NCBI GenBank assembly: GCA_024998565.1
Contig: JACOEM010000010.1
Location: 1-64,000, forward strand
Origin: Nitrospira sp.
GTDB lineage: Bacteria; Nitrospirota; Nitrospiria; Nitrospirales; Nitrospiraceae
Direction: 5' to 3'
DNA length: 64,000 bases
In this document: in pieces, positions 47,186-55,318 of the stretch
Layout: every line of letters begins with the position of its first letter
Position numbering within the stretch: position 1 is the first letter of the stretch
Notes under the pieces: model-generated
Told to the model about the DNA's origin: nothing
The model's database searches: none
What the model saw: only the letters and a program-made list of their open reading frames with translations
Made by a program: the position numbers and the translations under genes

Positions 47186-47674
47186 ATGACGGCGTTCAAT
47201 CCAGTCGCTGCGCTGCGCTCTCCGCGGGAGACGTTGGATGGGTACATCATCCTCCCGCGGTTAATCGACAAGGTGCGCGCGCAGGCACGAGGCGAGCTTC
47301 CGGCGGCGTACCAGAGGAATCTGCTGCATCGCGGGGGCACGCTCGACGGGCGCTTCCTTGCCTTTACCGGGTTGGAAGGGGAGGCCTTACGGGCGGTCAT
47401 TCTCTCCTGCGAGACGGATGAGCCGGTGGCGCAATGGGTTGCGCAATATGCGACACGACATTCCGTCGAAGAGAAACAGCGGTGGGCTGCCGAAGTTGAG
47501 GGCTATCGGCCGGCTGGCCGTGTCCTGCTCTATCTGCAATCGACCGTGCCTGAACTGGCCGCCAACATCGACTGTGCCCTCGTGAGCCTGCTCGATCTCA
47601 TCGATATGGACGAAGGCCGGCTTGCGATCCCCGCACGGGGTGGCGCTGCGGATGTTGAGGAAAAAGGCGCCTGA
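47186..47674 (+). CDS. DUF5069 protein
   Basis: The 162-residue cytoplasmic protein has the DUF5069 opening (LRSPRETLDGYIILPRLIDKVRAQARGELP) and helical body (LAFTGLEGEALRAVILSCETDEPVAQWV). The family has no established role. GTG 47180 is an alternative start. The next gene starts 58 bases on and may be in the same operon. Confidence 0.75.
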   Translation: MTAFNPVAALRSPRETLDGYIILPRLIDKVRAQARGELPAAYQRNLLHRGGTLDGRFLAFTGLEGEALRAVILSCETDEPVAQWVAQYATRHSVEEKQRWAAEVEGYRPAGRVLLYLQSTVPELAANIDCALVSLLDLIDMDEGRLAIPARGGAADVEEKGA

Positions 47675-47732
47675 GTGGTACGCCCCTCGAGGCGATGATT
47701 TCGGTCCCGAACAGATGAGAGGGGAAATTGCG

Positions 47733-48287
47733 GTGGCTCAACGGTACAAGGAACTTTCAAAGACCCATATCGAATTCATCACCACACAGAAGCTGTTTTT
47801 TGTCGGGACAGCCACGGCGGAGAGCTGGGTGAATGTGTCGCCGAAAGGCATGGACTCGTTTCGGGTACTCGGCCCCGCTCGCGTGGCATGGCTCAACGTC
47901 ACCGGGAGCGGTAACGAATCCTCGGCCCATGTACAGCATGACCCGCGTATGACGATCATGTTCTGCGCTTTCGAGGGTCAGCCGCTGATCCTGCGGCTCT
48001 ATGGCAGGGCGAAGGTGGTACACAGGGGCGACTCCGAGTGGCAGGAGTTTCTTGGCCTGTTCCCGCCGCTACCCGGTGCCCGTCAGATTTTCGACGTGAC
48101 TCTCGACCTCGTGCAAACGTCCTGCGGAATGGCGGTGCCCTATTTGTCGTACCTCGGCGACCGGGAATTGCTCAGCGCCTGGGCCGAGAAGAAAGGCGAG
48201 GAGGGATTGAGGCGGTACCGGGAAGAAAAAAATCAGCTGAGCCTGGACGGTATTCCTACTCACATTGTCGTCAAAGAGGGGCACTGA
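47733..48287 (+). CDS. Pyridoxamine 5'-phosphate oxidase-family protein
   Basis: The 184-residue protein has the flavin-binding split-barrel pattern: HIEFITTQKLFFVGTATAE, WVNVSPKGMDSFRVL, RVAWLNVTGSGNESSAHV and MTIMFCAFEGQPLILRLYG. Most likely it binds FMN or F420-like cofactors; true vitamin B6 activity is not implied. I chose GTG 47733 because GAGGGG is nine bases upstream and the product begins AQRYKELSKTHIEFI; the open frame extends far upstream over DUF5069. Confidence 0.85.
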   Translation: MAQRYKELSKTHIEFITTQKLFFVGTATAESWVNVSPKGMDSFRVLGPARVAWLNVTGSGNESSAHVQHDPRMTIMFCAFEGQPLILRLYGRAKVVHRGDSEWQEFLGLFPPLPGARQIFDVTLDLVQTSCGMAVPYLSYLGDRELLSAWAEKKGEEGLRRYREEKNQLSLDGIPTHIVVKEGH

Positions 48288-48411
48288 TCCCTTCTCGATC
48301 CGCAGCATACGCCTCCGCCAGGAACGCTCCCCCGTACATTTTTCTCCCGTTTCTTGACGTGTTTCCGATTCGCGAGTAGGGTTTCGTTGGCCTTCTACGT
48401 AAGTGAAAACA

Positions 48412-48618
48412 ATGGATGTTGCGCAGGTCTTGATCGCCATTGTCGGTCTGGGAGCGGCTGTGACGACGTATTGTCTGATGCGGTTCCCCCATATGCGCCG
48501 CGAACGCTTCAGGCACTACGGGGCGTTTTCCATTGCGCTGTCGGTTCTCGGTGCACTGGCGGTCTTGCTGTTCTGCCTGGCCCTGCTCATCCTGCAGAAT
48601 GCCTGGCGAGTCGGATAA
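48412..48618 (+). CDS. Small two-helix membrane protein
   Basis: The 68-residue frame has two hydrophobic segments (VLIAIVGLGAAVTTYCLM and IALSVLGALAVLLFCLALLIL) joined by a basic Arg/His-rich loop. No ribosome-binding site stands out before ATG 48412 or the GTG at 48403. It is plausible as a small inner-membrane protein, but unproven. Confidence 0.4.
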   Translation: MDVAQVLIAIVGLGAAVTTYCLMRFPHMRRERFRHYGAFSIALSVLGALAVLLFCLALLILQNAWRVG

Positions 48619-49080
48619 AGCGAGGGACCATTATGCCGCTCATTCTCGGAACGATCGCAGATCGGTCTGTTCGAATGTGAAGCATTGTCGCAGCGGCGCG
48701 ACAGTTTCGTGCGCAGGATCATGAAAATCCCACGATGCGAGCAACTCTTTGCCGGCCAAGGGTTGATCTGGCCGGGTCGCTCTGCTACGAATACTAAAGT
48801 GCGGCATCTGACAGGAAGTTCGTCGTTCTTCCCCAACTGAGCGTCCTTTCCTTACGCCGAGCCCATCAGCGGGTTCGAATCGTTCCATTACAATCGACCG
48901 TTCCCTGCGCGGCTGTGCGAGACGCGTGGCGGACTATTATCTGCGGGACGTTGAAACATTATGGGCCTTGTCAGAACCGGTCATTCGCTTCAGTTGCTGC
49001 CACGGCGTGAAGCTAAGGCACAGGCGGATTGCCTTGAGTTCCCCAGGTTGTCCTTCAAGCCGCCCCCTCACCCGGTCAGG
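48619..49080. other. Intergenic stretch before the large membrane protein
   Basis: A weak hairpin, TGTCGC-AGCGGC-GCGACA, follows the small membrane gene near 48687 and ends in GTTT; it might be a terminator. The rest shows no gene that I can support. The frame of the next gene is open from 48961, so its start may lie in here. Confidence 0.35.
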
Positions 49081-52000
49081 ATGGACCGGACGGATTGGGT
49101 GTTTGCCGGGTTGCTCGCACTGTCCGTGGCGATCCTGTGCCTGCTGATCGCGCGATCCATGCCCTCGTTCCTGTTCCAGTCGATGGATTTCTGGTTCGAG
49201 GCCGACACGCTGCGCGAAATCTCGAACATGAGCCGAGTGCACGACGACCACTATCGGACGTCCGTGCATCCGCTGTTTTCGTTGATCACCTTCATCCCGG
49301 TCTATATTGCAAAGCATGCGTTGACCACCAGCCCGCTTCGCGCGGTGTTGCTCATCAGCGGCGTGGTGGGCGGCCTGTGGGCCGGGACGTTGTACCTGTT
49401 GTTTCGCCTACTGGGCTGCCGGAGATTGGATGCCTCCGTCTTCACGCTGCTCGGGCTCTGCAGTGCCTCGGCCCTGTTCTGGCTTCCGGTGCCCAATTCC
49501 TATTCCTGGGGCTCGCTCTCGATCATGCTGGCCCTCGTCCTGCTTTTGTTCGCCGAGCAGCGGACGTTCGGAGCGACGGCGTATGTGATCGCGAGCGCTT
49601 TGACGCTCAGCTTTACCGTGACGAACTGGATGGCCGGTCTGCTGGTGACGCTGGTTCGATGGCCCTGGAAGCAGGCGATGCAACTCTCCGTCAATGCGTT
49701 GTGTGTGGTGGTCCTGCTGTGGGGCGTGCAGAAGGTCATCTTTCCCACGGCCGAATTTTTTATCGGCCATCGCGAAGAGGTGGAGTTCATCAATCATCCC
49801 CAATCCGGGGGAGCCGCCAACGTCCTATCATCCCTGGTCTTCCACACGATGGTCGCCCCGGACGTCCGGTTCATGAAAGACGATGCCTACACTCAGGCGA
49901 GATCCGATTCGTTTCGCCTGTCCGAACGTCTGTCGTTTCAATTTTCACGCCCGGGATCGGCCGGTCCGCTGGGGCTGCTGGCCGTCGGACTCTGGTCGGC
50001 CTTGCTGTTGAATGGACTCTGGCGGCTGGTCACCCTCGATCACCATCTTCGATTCCGCCTCGTCTTGGCCGGCCTGCTTGGGTTTGAGACTCTGCTGCAC
50101 CTTCTCTACGGAGAAGAAACCTTCGTCTACAGCCTGAACTTTCTTCCGCTCCTCCTCGCCGTTGCCGCCTTGGGGGCCATCGGTCCAGGTCGCCGGGTCG
50201 TTGTTCCCCTGGCCGCGTTGCTCGCGCTCTGTGCCGGGCTGAACAACTGGCAGCAGTTTCAGGAGGCCACGCGTTCGGCGACGCAGTTCACGCCGCAGCG
50301 TGAGCTCATGACGACGATGATGCAGCAGGATCCGGATCGACCCTGGCCTCGCTCGGTGGGACATGTGCCGCTGGCGCTGCCCGGAACTCCCGAGGGCGGC
50401 ACGGCCTATCACGAGCCGGGCGGGGATTTCAGTCCGCATGTTCCGAGTTTCGGCGTCTCAATCTGGCTCTGCGATGCCAACGGGCTTCCGGTCATCACCA
50501 GCCAGACGGTGCCGCTCAGCGATATCCAGCAACGGTTCGCGCCCTCTGCGAATCCGAACATTCCGGCCATCGTCACGAAGACACCCTATTATCAGGCGAC
50601 CTGGTCGCGTCTGGATGCCACGCATTGGGAACTGCGGTTCAAAAATTATACGAACCATGTTCCCGCGATTCTCATTCGCAGCGTGGGCCCGGCCGGCGGA
50701 CCCGTGACCGCGTTGGATTGGGACGGGGCGCAGATCGGGATCAACCATCGTTGGACCGTGAACGCGACGCCTGCTCCCGGAGCGATTACCTTGGGGGATG
50801 AGAATACGCCCGATTGGATGACCGCGCAGTCAGCGGCCAGGTCCTGGAGCGGTGAGTCGGGATGGGGCTATGCGCGAATGAAGTTTGCGTCGGCCTCAAC
50901 GGGCAAGGACGACGAAGTTCGTGTGGTGCTTGCCGATTTGCAGCCGCCCTTCGAAATCCAGACTCACTACACACATCCCGCGAAGCGGGCTCGTCTCGCG
51001 CTTCCCGAGCCGCGCCTGCAGGCCTCGATGGATGCGCAAATTACGCATCTCATGATGAGTCTCGTGGACGATGAAACCAGGCCGGGCGATCCTACGTTTT
51101 ACTACCGCTCCTGGCATCGGCAGGGTGCATACATTACGGCTGCGCTCGCGCGGGCCGGCGATCCTCACGTCAGCCGGGTCCTGTCGCAATTTTTAGCCTC
51201 GCATGATTTTGCCGGTGGCTCCGGCCCCGAAGCCGATGCCCCCGGGCTGGCCATCTGGGCGTTGGCCGAGTCGGCTGCGTATATCGCCGACCCGGTCCAC
51301 GATCAGTGGCTCTGGCCGCATATCCTCCGGAAAGCCCAGCGGATCGAAGGCATGTTGACGGCCCGGGCGCCGCTTGTAGAATCCTTCTGGATACCCTCGC
51401 CCCACGACTTCAATCACAGTCGGCAGACCAGGACGGCGCTGTTGGCCCAACCGGCGCGTGATGGCCTGATCGTCGGCCGCGTCGGAGAGGATTGGCCGCT
51501 CTTTTATGTGAATGCGGTGAGTTATCGCGGGTTGCTCGCCGCCGCCGACTTCGCCGAACGACTGGGGAAACGGCAACAGGCGGCTCGTTGGCGACAGCAT
51601 GCCCATGGGTTGGAGGAGAGTTGGCAGCGCCAGTTTCCAAACGGGTCGCCGGATAGTGTCACGTCCCTCGTCAGTTTGCGTGCATTGGCCGGGTCTTCCA
51701 TCCGCCGCACCCAGTTGGGACAACCGATGACGACGTATCGTTCCCCTGCGCTGTCCCCGACGACGGCAACCCAATTGACTCAGGCACATCGGGCGTTGCG
51801 GCTTGGACGACCGGAAGCAGTCTGGGCGACGCTTCATCAGCTCTGGAGTCACCAGGCCTCGCCGGGCCTGTATACCTGGGATGCGCCGCGGCCGACGCAG
51901 GATGAAGTGGCGGATGGCTGGCAATATGCGCGGGGCTGGCACAATGAAACCGCCGTCTCGCCGGACTATGAAACGGCGGCGTTGCTGCTGTTATTGCAAC

Positions 52001-52254
52001 AGGACATGCTGGCCTATCTCGATGACGCGGCGGCGGAGCCCACGGTGGTGCTTGGCGCCGGCATTACTCCGGCCTGGCTTTCACAACCGATGGCGGTGTC
52101 CAATCTCGCCCTTCCCGGCGGCTCCATCACGTGGCAATGGGACGGACAGAAGATGCGGGTGACACTCCGTGGCCCCGCGCGGAAGATTCAATTGGGTTCG
52201 GCATTTCCGCCCGGCACCGAACTCGCCGTCGTGCAGAAGTCGCTGCGCCCGTGA
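49081..52254 (+). CDS. GT-C-like membrane protein with helical glycosidase-like C-terminal domain
   Basis: The protein is 1,057 residues from ATG 49081 (1,097 from ATG 48961; neither has a good ribosome-binding site). The first about 420 residues contain ten or more membrane helices, an early periplasmic loop with acidic residues (FWFEADTLREISNMSRVHDDHY) and LLFRLLGCRRLDASVFTLLG, resembling GT-C (lipid-sugar-dependent) glycosyltransferases. A beta-rich linker follows. The C-terminal about 370 residues are helical with aromatic clusters (TFYYRSWHRQGAYITAALARAG; ADGWQYARGWHNETAVSPDYETAALLLLL), recalling six-hairpin glycoside hydrolase folds. No family is certain. I infer a role in building or trimming an envelope glycan. 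Confidence 0.6.
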   Translation: MDRTDWVFAGLLALSVAILCLLIARSMPSFLFQSMDFWFEADTLREISNMSRVHDDHYRTSVHPLFSLITFIPVYIAKHALTTSPLRAVLLISGVVGGLWAGTLYLLFRLLGCRRLDASVFTLLGLCSASALFWLPVPNSYSWGSLSIMLALVLLLFAEQRTFGATAYVIASALTLSFTVTNWMAGLLVTLVRWPWKQAMQLSVNALCVVVLLWGVQKVIFPTAEFFIGHREEVEFINHPQSGGAANVLSSLVFHTMVAPDVRFMKDDAYTQARSDSFRLSERLSFQFSRPGSAGPLGLLAVGLWSALLLNGLWRLVTLDHHLRFRLVLAGLLGFETLLHLLYGEETFVYSLNFLPLLLAVAALGAIGPGRRVVVPLAALLALCAGLNNWQQFQEATRSATQFTPQRELMTTMMQQDPDRPWPRSVGHVPLALPGTPEGGTAYHEPGGDFSPHVPSFGVSIWLCDANGLPVITSQTVPLSDIQQRFAPSANPNIPAIVTKTPYYQATWSRLDATHWELRFKNYTNHVPAILIRSVGPAGGPVTALDWDGAQIGINHRWTVNATPAPGAITLGDENTPDWMTAQSAARSWSGESGWGYARMKFASASTGKDDEVRVVLADLQPPFEIQTHYTHPAKRARLALPEPRLQASMDAQITHLMMSLVDDETRPGDPTFYYRSWHRQGAYITAALARAGDPHVSRVLSQFLASHDFAGGSGPEADAPGLAIWALAESAAYIADPVHDQWLWPHILRKAQRIEGMLTARAPLVESFWIPSPHDFNHSRQTRTALLAQPARDGLIVGRVGEDWPLFYVNAVSYRGLLAAADFAERLGKRQQAARWRQHAHGLEESWQRQFPNGSPDSVTSLVSLRALAGSSIRRTQLGQPMTTYRSPALSPTTATQLTQAHRALRLGRPEAVWATLHQLWSHQASPGLYTWDAPRPTQDEVADGWQYARGWHNETAVSPDYETAALLLLLQQDMLAYLDDAAAEPTVVLGAGITPAWLSQPMAVSNLALPGGSITWQWDGQKMRVTLRGPARKIQLGSAFPPGTELAVVQKSLRP

Positions 52255-52289
52255 TTCGGTCGTCTGCCATTCAGGTGAGCCCTCTGCGT

Positions 52290-54062
52290 TCAGAATCCCC
52301 GTCCGCCGCCGCCGCCGAACCCACCGCCCGACGATCCGCCCCTGCTGAATCCCGACCCGCCTGAACTGCGCGGGGCCGACGTCATGGTGGTGCCGGTGCG
52401 CGCGGCCATGTCGCCCATGCGGTTGGTGAAGCCGCTGGTGTTGAACCTCGCCATCTCGGCTCCCTGGTACCAGGCCGGCGAAGTCGTCACGATGGATTCG
52501 AAAGCCCGAGCCCAATTCTTCTCCACCCCGAGCGCCATCGCATAGGGAAGAAATTTTTCAAACAGCTCCGGGGTCTTGATGACTCGATCGAAACGGTCGG
52601 CTTCCACGCGGGTGAGAAACTCTTCGAATCCCAAGACGCCTTCCAGTGCCCTGCTGCCTTGCAGCGTGCGCGCCGGCATGATGCGGCCGAACCCAACCAC
52701 GATCAGGCCCGACAGGATGCCGGCCCAGACGAACGTCATGGGCGCCATGCCCCATCGGTCGGCGAGTGCGGAGAGGGCGAAGGTCAAGAGCATCCCCAGC
52801 ACGATTCCGCCGACCAGATACCCCTGCTTCACCCGATCGGGCCGCTGCGCATAGTACTTCCGTCGTAGGAGCGACTCGAAGATGGCGTCCTGAATGGGGG
52901 GCAGGGATCTGTAGAAGCGGTTTTCGAGCGAGCTCAGCGAGACGTCATCGGTCGTGCTGTCTTTGAACAGGGCTTCCAGCAGGAGCCGCTCGTAGGTTGG
53001 TAAGGTGGTCCACTCCTGGGCGGGTTTGGTGCGATGAAATCGATAGTCGGTACTCGACCAGAGGCCGAACAAGTGCTCGGCCTTCTGTTCGGCAATTCGA
53101 AGGTATCCTCGCACGGCGAGATCGACCACGGTGGCGGTGAGATCGCGAGTATCGGGACTATTGTCCACGAGCGTGCCGGCTTCGGCCGGGGTCAGTCGAT
53201 CCGGTGGTTCGTAGAGTACTGTGATGGGCCGGAGTCGCGGGTCTCTTCCTCGCGTGGCCCACAGGCGATACATGGCGATGAAGACGAGCAGGGGAATCCC
53301 CAATGCCCAGTTGCTCACGAGGAACGTGTGTGTCTGATCCAACGCGGTCGGAGCGGCGACGATGCCCTTGTCCCAGCCGACGACGGCGGTGAGACCTTCG
53401 CGAAAGCCGAGGGCGCGTGTCATGGTCATCTCCACGCCGGCTCCGACGATCTCAACCGTCGCCGCGGCCTCGCGCGCGCCATAGGCTCCCGTGAAGGCTT
53501 GGGCACGGATGCCCGTTGTCTGCGGCGGCAGGATGATGCGCGCGGAGGCCTGTTCGATGGGCACGTCCCATTCGTCGCCGGTGACGTTCCAATAGAGTTC
53601 GTCGTGATCCTCGAAAAATTTCAGCCCGTTTCTCACGCGATACTTCAAGACGAACGTGCGGGTGGCATCGGTCGCGCCGGGAATCCAGATCTTCAAATTC
53701 CGGTAGTGCCGCTCCCGGCTGCTTTCGAATGTGAGGGGAGTGCCCTGTTCGTCCGTGACGGTGACTCGATCCAGCAGGAGGCTGTAATTGAAGCCTTGCG
53801 GGGTTCGATATTCGACGGGAATCAGCCGCTCGATTCCGTTCCATGCCCCTTCGAAGCGGGGGCTGACGGTCTCGGTGACCAGCAGGTCGCCGCCGGACAG
53901 GACTTGGAGCTCAACGTCGAACCGGCTGAGCACAAATGAACGGGCTGCCGCAGGGAGGAGTTGGCTGAAGGTGAGGAGGCAGAGCAGGGGGACGATGAGC
54001 AGGCGCGGCGCAAGCCTTGGACTTCGCCCGGCGCTCACATGTGGACCTGCGGGTCGGCCCAC
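52290..54062 (-). CDS. DUF2207 membrane protein with Gly-rich tail
   Basis: The 590-residue protein has a signal peptide (LLIVPLLCLLTFSQLLPAAA), a periplasmic DUF2207 domain (FDVELQVLSGGDLLVTETVSPRFEGAWNGIERLIPVEY and KYRVRNGLKFFEDHDELYWNVTG), membrane segments near residues 255 and 465, and a cytoplasmic region between and after them. The C terminus is glycine- and serine-rich, ending GGGGRGF, typical of this family. GTG 54062 is the first start after the LemA stop, with AAGGTG upstream. DUF2207 and LemA genes occur together in many bacteria; their joint function is not settled. Confidence 0.85.
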   Translation of the reverse strand: MGRPAGPHVSAGRSPRLAPRLLIVPLLCLLTFSQLLPAAARSFVLSRFDVELQVLSGGDLLVTETVSPRFEGAWNGIERLIPVEYRTPQGFNYSLLLDRVTVTDEQGTPLTFESSRERHYRNLKIWIPGATDATRTFVLKYRVRNGLKFFEDHDELYWNVTGDEWDVPIEQASARIILPPQTTGIRAQAFTGAYGAREAAATVEIVGAGVEMTMTRALGFREGLTAVVGWDKGIVAAPTALDQTHTFLVSNWALGIPLLVFIAMYRLWATRGRDPRLRPITVLYEPPDRLTPAEAGTLVDNSPDTRDLTATVVDLAVRGYLRIAEQKAEHLFGLWSSTDYRFHRTKPAQEWTTLPTYERLLLEALFKDSTTDDVSLSSLENRFYRSLPPIQDAIFESLLRRKYYAQRPDRVKQGYLVGGIVLGMLLTFALSALADRWGMAPMTFVWAGILSGLIVVGFGRIMPARTLQGSRALEGVLGFEEFLTRVEADRFDRVIKTPELFEKFLPYAMALGVEKNWARAFESIVTTSPAWYQGAEMARFNTSGFTNRMGDMAARTGTTMTSAPRSSGGSGFSRGGSSGGGFGGGGGRGF

Positions 54063-54063
54063 G

Positions 54064-54612
54064 CTAGAACTGCACCTTGGGTGGCTCACGCTGGACGGTG
54101 TCCGTGAGTTCGAAGAACTGGCGGCCGACGAAATTGAACCAGCCGGCGATGAAGTTGGTGGGAATCTCCTGGGTCTTCGCATTGTAATCGCGGACCACGG
54201 CATTGTAGTAGCGCCGGGCATGTTGCACGGCGTCTTCGATCTGGTTGAGGCTGCCCTGGAGTTGGTTGAAGGCTTCCACCGCCCGCAATTGGGGATAGGC
54301 TTCGGCGAGGGCGAACAGTGATTTCAGCGATTGGCTCAGTTGGTTTTCCGCCGCGCCTTTGGCCTCCGGTCCTTGTGCCGACATCGCTTTCGCCCGGGCG
54401 TTGATCACGGCTTCCAGGGCTCCCTTTTCATGCGCGGCATAGGCCTTGACGGTCTCCACGAGGTTGGGGATTAGATCGTAGCGGCGCTTGAGCTGGACGT
54501 CGATATCGGCCCAGGCGCTGTCGCAGGCCGCTCGGAGGCGGACGAGCGAGTTATACATGCCGATGACGATCATCACGAACAGCACCAGCGCGACGACGAC
54601 GATCCAGCCCAT
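54064..54612 (-). CDS. lemA: LemA family protein
   Basis: The 182-residue protein has one N-terminal membrane helix (WIVVVALVLFVMIVIGMYN) and the LemA helical body: LRAACDSAWADIDVQLKRRYDLIPNLVETVKAYAAHEKG, AYPQLRAVEAFNQLQ, and the closing FNFVGRQFFELTD. The chain faces outwards or inwards depending on the family member; its biochemical role is unknown. AAGGAG lies seven bases before the ATG; the longer open frame to 55155 has no better start. It is the first gene of a two-gene operon with DUF2207, spaced by one base. Confidence 0.92.
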   Translation of the reverse strand: MGWIVVVALVLFVMIVIGMYNSLVRLRAACDSAWADIDVQLKRRYDLIPNLVETVKAYAAHEKGALEAVINARAKAMSAQGPEAKGAAENQLSQSLKSLFALAEAYPQLRAVEAFNQLQGSLNQIEDAVQHARRYYNAVVRDYNAKTQEIPTNFIAGWFNFVGRQFFELTDTVQREPPKVQF

Positions 54613-54877
54613 CGGTGTCTCCTTGCGGATTTGGGTGAAGGTACGTATGGAGCCTGATGATAGCCCGACCTTCAAGATCTGTAAAGCTGCCGCGGTTTCC
54701 TCGCCTCGCCATAGACGAGGCACGTCGAGGTTCTTGCGCTTCACGCAGGTCTGCGGGCCGGGTCGGCCGCGCGTGACTTTCTCCGGAACCCCGGCTATCC
54801 TCCCCGCGGCATGAACTGCTTCGGGGCAATGGTCTTCGATCCTGTGGTCGGGATGTGGGCGATTCAAGGAGGTATCT

Positions 54878-55207
54878 ATGCTGCGTCGTGAAAAACGAGT
54901 CAGGTCGGGTAGGATTGTGCTGCTCCTCTGTTTACTGGGCGGGTCTTTCGGCACGCTCCCTGCCGTGTTGGCTGAGGAGACGGCAGTGGAACTCAATAGT
55001 CCGGAGGTCCTACGGCAGGTTCTCGAACAGCAGATGGGCAAACGGGTGAAGATCAAGTTGCTCTCCGGGCAGGATCTCGATGGGAAGGTGGCCAGGGTCG
55101 GAACGCAGGCGGTGGTGCTCAGCGAGCTGGGCGGAATGGAATTCTTCGATGCCACTCTGCGGCTCGACCAAGTGGCCGCTGTGGTCGCGAAGACTCGGTC
55201 GAAATAG
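54878..55207 (+). CDS. Small exported Sm-like protein
   Basis: The 109-residue protein has a signal peptide (IVLLLCLLGGSFGTLPAVLA) and a mature domain of about 65 residues: LRQVLEQQMGKRVKIKLLSGQDLDGKVARVGTQAVVLSEL. The strand order and the GxDLxGKV pattern recall Sm or LSm-like folds, but an exported RNA-binding protein would be odd, so the likeness may be structural only. AAGGAGGTATCT precedes the ATG. It is divergent from lemA. Confidence 0.6.
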   Translation: MLRREKRVRSGRIVLLLCLLGGSFGTLPAVLAEETAVELNSPEVLRQVLEQQMGKRVKIKLLSGQDLDGKVARVGTQAVVLSELGGMEFFDATLRLDQVAAVVAKTRSK

Positions 55208-55318
55208 CGCCCTGCTATCTGCTTCCGGTTTTCCGACAGCCTGGGAATCGGGCTTCACCAGGTGAGCCCTCCATTCTCCAGTTGCGTCCGGACATCCAGA
55301 CTCTCCATACTATTCTCC

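Noticed and set aside
48871-48880. GGGTTCGAAT, considered as a tRNA T loop
   Set aside because: No T stem, acceptor strand or cloverleaf surrounds it.
54690-54750. GGCACG followed by TTGC upstream of the small exported protein, considered as a sigma-54 promoter
   Set aside because: The spacing between GG and GC is 15 bases rather than the required 10.
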